DNA from: Halolamina sp. CBA1230
Lineage (GTDB): Archaea > Halobacteriota > Halobacteria > Halobacteriales > Haloferacaceae
Reading direction: 5' to 3'
NCBI RefSeq assembly: GCF_002025255.2
Contig: NZ_CP054587.1
Span: 806,001-870,000, forward strand
DNA: 64,000 nt
Both the position numbers and the translations under genes were made by a program. Shown piece by piece: positions 59,563 to 64,000 of this stretch (the stretch's first letter is position 1; each line of letters opens with the position of its first letter). Below the pieces are notes generated by a model, which saw nothing but the letters and a program-made list of their open reading frames with translations, did no database searches and was not told the origin of the DNA.

Positions 59563-60789
59563 TTACCAGTTGATTGATAGGATTTGTTCGCGGGTGAGCT
59601 CGGGGCCGTTTGGCCCGAGCGTATCTTCCCACTTTCGCCAAGTGGTGGACCAGTCACTGACGATCCAGGCAGTGTTGGAGTCGTTGTATGCTGCCTGGAT
59701 TTGCTCGCGGCCTTTCGAAATGCTATAATCGGAGTCGAATGTGCCGTTGGGTAGTTCCGCGAGTCTCTCACGGAGCCAGTAGTTGAAGACCTTATACGCG
59801 GTCGCTCGGGTATCGAACACGACGATCGGCTGGAATCCCTTATTGAATAACTCGCGGAGTTTCCGGTAGGTTTGTTCGTAGTTCCCCCAGCCATGGTGGT
59901 CGGTCAGGATTTCGATTGCGTACCGCCGGCCAGCTGCATCCTTACTCACGACATCGACGACGCCAGCATCAAGCTCGGCGTATGGTTGGACTTCGTGGCC
60001 AGCGATTAGTTCATCAAGCACGGTGAGCCCAACGGTGACGCGGTGCGTCAGTCCCTCATTGAGATCACCGTGCAAGTCCGGGAGGTCGTCGTCGTTGTTA
60101 ATTCGGGTGCGTCCTGCCTGTGTGAGGTCGTACCAGACTGGTTTGCGGAGGAGGGTCGTTGATTTCAGAAATCCGGAACTATAATCAAACCAGTCTGCGT
60201 CGGCGAACGTGAGAATAATTTCCCACCCAAGATTGGTATTGTAGTAGAGGTGGTTGAGGTCATCATGGTCGAGGTCTGCTGTGAGGTCGGTGACGGCTGG
60301 GCATTGGTCCCAGAGTAAGTGGACGCCACAGACGGACTCCCCATTCCACAACCGAGCAATACGGTCAAGGAAGATAACACGGTCTTCCGTATCGTGGATG
60401 GTTGGTTCGGCGGAGCCTGCGATGCGGCGCTCGTGTAACTGCTCCCATTCGGTTTCATCGACGTCCTGGGGTTTTGGTGGGTTCAGAGGGTCATAGCGGA
60501 ATTCGGCTTTGAATTCGCTTCTAGAGTACCACTTAATCGATGGCCGATCAAACGACGAGTACACTTCGACGTAATCGCTCCCCCGCATCGCGGAACTGAA
60601 ATCAAACGCCAGTTCTTCTTTATCTAAGTCATCTCCGTTCCGCGGAATCCGATCGTAATTACTGACGTCTTCATCGGATCGCATCGGCATGATCTCGTAG
60701 GTAATGTCGTATCCTTCTCCTCCATAGAGTGGGGCGTCCACAAACCAATCTTCGCTGTCGGGATTCCGGTTGAATGGACTCAATCGCAT
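59563..60789 (-). CDS. 408-residue protein with winged-helix and PD-(D/E)XK-like regions
   Basis: Residues 1-150 have no recognisable features except a conserved-looking RPSIKWYSRSEF segment. Residues 205-262 look like a winged helix (SSGFLKSTTLLRKPVWYDLT, HRVTVGLTVLDELIAG). Residues 270-330 resemble a nuclease core: Asp279 in GVVDVVSKD, Glu293 in YAIEILTDHH and the strand FQPIVVFDT. The catalytic lysine is missing (E-I-L). The order of domains resembles replication-relaxation family proteins of plasmids, though I cannot confirm this. It lies beyond parA in the same orientation. Start at MRLSPFNRN. Confidence 0.7.
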   Translation of the reverse strand: MRLSPFNRNPDSEDWFVDAPLYGGEGYDITYEIMPMRSDEDVSNYDRIPRNGDDLDKEELAFDFSSAMRGSDYVEVYSSFDRPSIKWYSRSEFKAEFRYDPLNPPKPQDVDETEWEQLHERRIAGSAEPTIHDTEDRVIFLDRIARLWNGESVCGVHLLWDQCPAVTDLTADLDHDDLNHLYYNTNLGWEIILTFADADWFDYSSGFLKSTTLLRKPVWYDLTQAGRTRINNDDDLPDLHGDLNEGLTHRVTVGLTVLDELIAGHEVQPYAELDAGVVDVVSKDAAGRRYAIEILTDHHGWGNYEQTYRKLRELFNKGFQPIVVFDTRATAYKVFNYWLRERLAELPNGTFDSDYSISKGREQIQAAYNDSNTAWIVSDWSTTWRKWEDTLGPNGPELTREQILSINW

Positions 60790-61224
60790 ATCAAAGATTA
60801 GTACCTCTACTGGAAAAAGCATTAGCCCCGAATACCGCTTAGAGGCTCTCTACCGTATATTATAATCGGTTCTGGCAGACTCACAGTACGACCATATTGT
60901 GACGAGTGTCGTCGGTGGTCACCCATCAATTGAAACTATCAGAATAGCGGTTTGATTGCCGCCGGTTCCGTGTAGCCACTCAATGAATTCTGTAGAAATC
61001 ATTACATCGTCCACTGCGCGCGATACATCAACCGACTGTGGTAGTTGGCTAGCTGACCGTCGTCGTAACAATGATTCATCGAAATTGCCACGCCAGCGGT
61101 ATGGCACCGAAAAGCGATAAACAAAGCTAGAACGCATGTGTGTATCAAATATAGGGCTTGAGTCACCTCTCAGAGGCTAACCATTTTAAATACCTGTTTC
61201 ATACCAGTGGTGCTGTTAGAAATC
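60790..61224. other. Intergenic stretch with one dubious frame
   Basis: About 435 bases. A 72-codon minus-strand frame (60919-61137) exists but has no family resemblance and a composition close to random, so it is not called. The right end holds a clear TATA box for the next gene. A CCTCTCAGAGG palindrome lies at 61166-61176. Confidence 0.45.
61184..61192 (+). promoter_or_regulatory. TATA box (TTTTAAATA)
   Basis: TTTTAAATA is centred about 37 bases before the ATG at 61225, which implies a leader of about ten bases. GTG codons at 61207 and 61210 are too close to the box to be leaderless starts. It probably drives both plus-strand genes that follow. Confidence 0.6.
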
Positions 61225-61791
61225 ATGAAACACCAGACAAACTCCGCGGAGGAGCAGACAGCCACCTTCTCCCAAGAACGATCTGCAGGTAGACAAGTAG
61301 AGATCACCGTTACCCCGGATATCGTTTCAGCCGCGATTTACGTGCACGACACGCGCAACGGGTGGTCGCAAGCTCATAGTGACATGCTTCCCGCCTCTGA
61401 AGTCAAGACCCGTCGCGTGAACCAGTACACCCATCTCGAAACGGATGGGTATAGCGAAGGCGCAGACGAAGGTCATGGTCACCTCTACGTTCTGGCAATC
61501 ACTCCTGCTGGGGAGATCGAATCCCTTCGCTCAAATCCTCGATTGCCAGATCAAATGAAAGCTGAGACTGGCATCACTGAGACCACAGAGAACCACTTCC
61601 CCAACGATTCCAGTCGATCACACTGGACCAACCGGATTACCGTGCATCGGAACGACATTGAAGACACGATCAAGGCCGGCGGACGTGTCCTCGTCATCGA
61701 AACGTACCGGGATGCTACCTATCGGCCGGGGAACGAAGGGGGGACTGGCTTCGGAATTCGAAACGTTACCGAGCTTGACCTCGACAAGTAA
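61225..61791 (+). CDS. Hypothetical protein, first of a two-gene pair
   Basis: A 188-residue soluble protein I do not recognise. It appears beta-rich, with VEITVTPDIVSAAIYVHDTR and GHLYVLAITPAGEIESL, then a polar region and the strand GGRVLVIETYRDATYRP. The ending GGTGFGIRNVTELDLDK is compact. No membrane segments, cysteines or signal peptide. It precedes the Cys-His-Asp protein by 28 bases and shares its promoter, so the two probably act together. Confidence 0.65.
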   Translation: MKHQTNSAEEQTATFSQERSAGRQVEITVTPDIVSAAIYVHDTRNGWSQAHSDMLPASEVKTRRVNQYTHLETDGYSEGADEGHGHLYVLAITPAGEIESLRSNPRLPDQMKAETGITETTENHFPNDSSRSHWTNRITVHRNDIEDTIKAGGRVLVIETYRDATYRPGNEGGTGFGIRNVTELDLDK

Positions 61792-61819
61792 CAACAAAAC
61801 AAAATTGCGATATACACCA

Positions 61820-62311
61820 ATGAATCAAGCCAAGAACTGCGCGGAAGGCACGAATTCCCCCGTTCATGACTATGTGGCGGATCATGGCCGAGCCATTTCG
61901 AAGACCGATCTTGAACAGGCCTCGATTGCTGGCCACGAGGTCACGCTTTCGAAAGATGTGACCGCTGATGAGCGTGCACTGATAGAGAACGCAATTCAAG
62001 CAACCAGACCGGAAACCAAGGCGTGTTTCGGAAACGCGTACAGCCTCTGGGAGTACGATACCCGATTCAAATACACAGAAGGGGTCGCCGTCATGGCAGA
62101 CCTATCGCTCGACGGAATCAACCACGCTTGGAGTATGCTTGACGGGACAAAACTCGTCGATCCGACCGCTCCCTTGGATGACTACTACGGCGTCGTAATC
62201 GAGGATGAGACGATTTCGCAACTCTCCGAAGCGGTCTCACCTGCACACGGCATCATTAGCAACCACAAGAATCGGTTCGAGTTCCTTCGGGAGCGCGGCT
62301 ATGTCGAATGA
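61820..62311 (+). CDS. Predicted papain/transglutaminase-like Cys-His-Asp enzyme
   Basis: A 163-residue protein. Cys69 (TKACFGNAYSLWEYD) starts a helix, His102 lies in the strand GINHAWSML and Asp114 in DGTKLVDPTAP. The order Cys, then tyrosine/Glu-Gly strand (KYTEGVAVM), then H-A-W, then V-D-P-T matches small papain-like and transglutaminase-like proteins known from phages and plasmids. A peptidase, amidase or crosslinking activity follows from the fold, but the substrate is unknown. The ATG at 61820 was chosen. Second gene of a two-gene unit. Confidence 0.65.
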   Translation: MNQAKNCAEGTNSPVHDYVADHGRAISKTDLEQASIAGHEVTLSKDVTADERALIENAIQATRPETKACFGNAYSLWEYDTRFKYTEGVAVMADLSLDGINHAWSMLDGTKLVDPTAPLDDYYGVVIEDETISQLSEAVSPAHGIISNHKNRFEFLRERGYVE

Positions 62312-62371
62312 CACAGGCGCTTCTTTTGACGGGCGTTCGTGACGGGGTCGGCCCTGGATAACCGCTACACG

Positions 62372-63151
62372 CTAGACGATTTTACTGGCAGCGTGTTTGT
62401 ACTGAGCGTACTGTTCGGCCGCCCATTCGACGGCGTCGTCAGAATCGTTGACGATCGCGCCAGGAACGCCACCCTCGTTATAGAACGTAATCCCGGCAGT
62501 ATCCGAGTCAGGACGGTCCATCACCCAGAGCCCGTAGGGGAACGACTCATAAGTCCGGTACACGGTCACGGCATCGAAGTTGGTGAGTGCATCGAACTCG
62601 TCACTGTATTCCTGTTCAATCAACTCTAACACTTCAGACTCGATTATCACTTCGAACTCGAACGAGCCCTGATTTAGCCGATCGATGTACTCCTCGAAGA
62701 ATTCTCGATACACCACAGGAGCGGTTCCGACCATTTTCGTTGCGTCTTGCATTAGCCGCTGTCCAGGGCGGAACGCGATGTCCGGCGATTTGACGGACCG
62801 GTACACATCAGCGTCCCGGATGATGTCCTCCCCGATCGGTGCATCATCAGGTAATTCTGTGAGAATTGGTCTCGCTTCTTCGTACTGCTGTAGCCTCCCA
62901 AGGTACTCTTGATGCGTTTGGAGCATCAACTCGCCGAGGGTCGTCCCGCGGTATAGACTCGAATTCGGTGCTGTGCGCTCAACGCACCCGATCTCTTGGA
63001 GTTCCTCGATTGCCCGGTCAACCGTCGAGCGCGAGCAGGGAAGCGCCTCTACCAATTCAGGTTTGGTCTGCGGTTCGTTCAGCAGTTGCTCAAGCACCTG
63101 CTGGCGCTTGGAAAGAATCTGATGGGCCGTGATATCAGCCTCGACAGCCAT
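62372..63151 (-). CDS. Winged-helix regulator with FilR1-type sensor domain
   Basis: A 259-residue regulator. Residues 10-65 form a winged helix (KRQQVLEQLLNEPQTKPELV, ALPCSRSTVDRAIEELQEIG), and residues 100-255 match the FilR1/IclR-like ligand-binding domain of archaea (DADVYRSVKSPDIAFRPGQR, VYREFFEEYIDRLNQGSFEF, GITFYNEGGVPGAIVNDS). Such regulators are abundant in haloarchaea, and their ligands are largely unknown. It converges on the two-gene pair, 60 bases away. Confidence 0.85.
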   Translation of the reverse strand: MAVEADITAHQILSKRQQVLEQLLNEPQTKPELVEALPCSRSTVDRAIEELQEIGCVERTAPNSSLYRGTTLGELMLQTHQEYLGRLQQYEEARPILTELPDDAPIGEDIIRDADVYRSVKSPDIAFRPGQRLMQDATKMVGTAPVVYREFFEEYIDRLNQGSFEFEVIIESEVLELIEQEYSDEFDALTNFDAVTVYRTYESFPYGLWVMDRPDSDTAGITFYNEGGVPGAIVNDSDDAVEWAAEQYAQYKHAASKIV

Positions 63152-63299
63152 ACGATATCCGACTGACAGTATCCTTCACGGTCGAATATATCTGACTATC
63201 TATGATGATTCCAACATCTCGTGACAGATTATCGCTGGCCGTGAATTCTCACGTCGAATGAAGATAAGATGAACCTCGACATACGGCTCAGCAGGTACG

Positions 63300-63680
63300 A
63301 TGACTCGACAAAGGGGGGTTAACGAATGGAACGATCCATACAAAATCATCGATACAGACGACCCCACGACTGTCCCGGACGAACGGAAGCAGGCGATCCT
63401 AGAGGCAATCATCACCGCGTACGACGACCAACACACCACGACGCCGCTTGACGCAAATACATCGTTCCGCCTAGAAGGGTTAACGCCCGTAGACGATTCC
63501 TCGGGCACCGAATACAAGTTCGAGGTTCAGCGATTCATCGGCGGCACGCCAGCGAAGCGCCACGCCGGACACGTCCACCGTACCGATGACGAGTGGGAAG
63601 CGACGTACGAGGATCAATCGTTGGGCAGCGGATTCCTGGACAGTGTACGGAACCTCCTCCCGTACACCTCTCCCGAATAA
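63300..63680 (+). CDS. Hypothetical acidic protein
   Basis: A 126-residue protein, MTRQRGVNEWNDPYKIIDTD to LLPYTSPE. Soluble; residues 25-45 are helical (RKQAILEAIITAYDDQHT), and later strands TEYKFEVQRF and EWEATYEDQ alternate. No family recognised. The frame has normal haloarchaeal composition. It lies alone, 148 bases from the divergent FilR1-type regulator. Confidence 0.55.
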   Translation: MTRQRGVNEWNDPYKIIDTDDPTTVPDERKQAILEAIITAYDDQHTTTPLDANTSFRLEGLTPVDDSSGTEYKFEVQRFIGGTPAKRHAGHVHRTDDEWEATYEDQSLGSGFLDSVRNLLPYTSPE

Positions 63681-63786
63681 GGTTGGTAAACTCCCAACAG
63701 CGTACCTTCCAAATTCAGAGGGTGAATCAGCGAGAGACTGCGCTGAGGAATCGAAGCGCCAGCTATAGCGTGGTCGCCAGCCAAAG

Positions 63787-64000
63787 ATGAGTCTCGCCAC
63801 CGAGTACTTAGACACTGAACAGCATATCCGTCGCGCCCATCAGGCCAGGCTCCTCGCGCTAGGCATACTACTTGTCGGCGTCTTCCTCGTGTTCTGTTAC
63901 GGGCTCGTCACTGTACTCGGCGTCGCCGCGTGGCTCGTCGTCGCTCTCGCTGCCGGCGTAAACGCGCGACAACTCGTCGCCGCCAAGCGGGGCTATGCAC
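63787..64000 (+). CDS. Membrane protein (N-terminal part, cut by window edge)
   Basis: The first 71 residues are visible: MSLATEYLDTEQHIRRAHQA, then two hydrophobic helices RLLALGILLVGVFLVFCYGL and VLGVAAWLVVALAAGV, and RQLVAAKRGYA at the edge. The gene continues outside the window. Nothing further can be said about its function. Confidence 0.6.
   Translation, partial: MSLATEYLDTEQHIRRAHQARLLALGILLVGVFLVFCYGLVTVLGVAAWLVVALAAGVNARQLVAAKRGYA

Larger units (their letters stand above)
42532..64000. mobile_element. Integrated plasmid/ICE-like accessory region (right end outside window)
   Basis: From the secY terminator on, the DNA has visibly more A/T, more intergenic space and accessory genes: RHH protein and tyrosine integrase at the left edge, metal-efflux genes, a TFB, a toxin-antitoxin pair, ParA with a repeat array, and several unknowns. 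It may be one element or several nested ones. No direct repeat of the secY 3' end or of the tRNA-Gly was found inside the window, so the attachment sites are not determined. Confidence 0.55.

Noticed and set aside
60919-61137. A 72-codon minus-strand frame
   Set aside because: No family likeness, no promoter and an amino-acid mix near random.
42503-64000. CRISPR array or cas genes in the accessory region
   Set aside because: No evenly spaced direct repeats with unique spacers were seen, and none of the proteins resembles a Cas protein. The short TTAGAC array before parA has too few and too close units.

Overview
The window is chromosomal DNA of an extremely halophilic archaeon (class Halobacteria). 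The evidence is the high GC, the strongly acidic proteins, the archaeal S10-spc type ribosomal protein order ending in secY, RNase P subunit Rnp1 and the eukaryote-like eS4, eL19 and eL32 inside that cluster, a NOP5-fibrillarin pair, a TFB transcription factor, and TATA-like boxes about 27 bases before leaderless starts. The species cannot be fixed from sequence reading alone. || Layout: 1-6.1 kb is a leftward dipeptide-type ABC transporter operon (binding protein, two permeases, a fused double ATPase) running into a CitE/HpcH-like lyase cut by the window edge. 6.2-11.5 kb holds a DUF998 membrane protein, a K+ channel with two RCK modules, a nucleoside hydrolase overlapping an OFA-type MFS carrier, and an SDR dehydrogenase. 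11.57-13.17 kb is an IS1341-type element (DUF2080 protein plus TnpB). 13.2-27.4 kb is mostly housekeeping: CDGSH protein, membrane hydrolase-like protein, GNAT, MscS, AhpD-like, methyltransferase, archaeal MetK, ZIP transporter, NOP5/FlpA, gamma-glutamylcysteine ligase, DUF1028, I9-like protein, VOC, YgjP-type metallopeptidase and a histidine kinase. It is interrupted by a solitary 546-residue protein with a PD-(D/E)XK-like C-terminus. A tRNA-Gly(GCC) and a relic of an IS left end follow. || 27.9-42.5 kb is one tightly overlapping block: SPOUT methyltransferase, uL3, uL4, uL23, uL2, uS19, uL22, uS3, uL29, Rnp1, uS17, uL14, uL24, eS4, uL5, uS14, uS8, uL6, eL32, eL19, uL18, uS5, uL30, uL15, SecY, ending at a T-run terminator. 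The Rnp1 gene carries an in-frame hairpin-rich insertion. || Right of secY the composition changes to lower GC and the genes become accessory: an RHH protein with a tyrosine integrase; a metal-handling group (methyltransferase-like membrane protein, Cys-motif membrane protein, CDF exporter, CPC-type P-ATPase); a four-gene membrane operon headed by a winged-helix regulator; a TFB; small proteins; a VapBC pair; a ParA module with an upstream repeat array; a winged-helix/nuclease-like protein; a pair that includes a predicted Cys-His-Asp enzyme; and a FilR1-type regulator. This reads as an integrated plasmid or ICE-like island that continues beyond the window. || Best candidates for undescribed biology: the solitary nuclease-like gene (19383-21023), the Cys-His-Asp enzyme with its unknown partner (61225-62311), the four-gene membrane operon (50801-53155), the Rnp1 insertion, and the two-hairpin element present at 11.6 and 27.75 kb.
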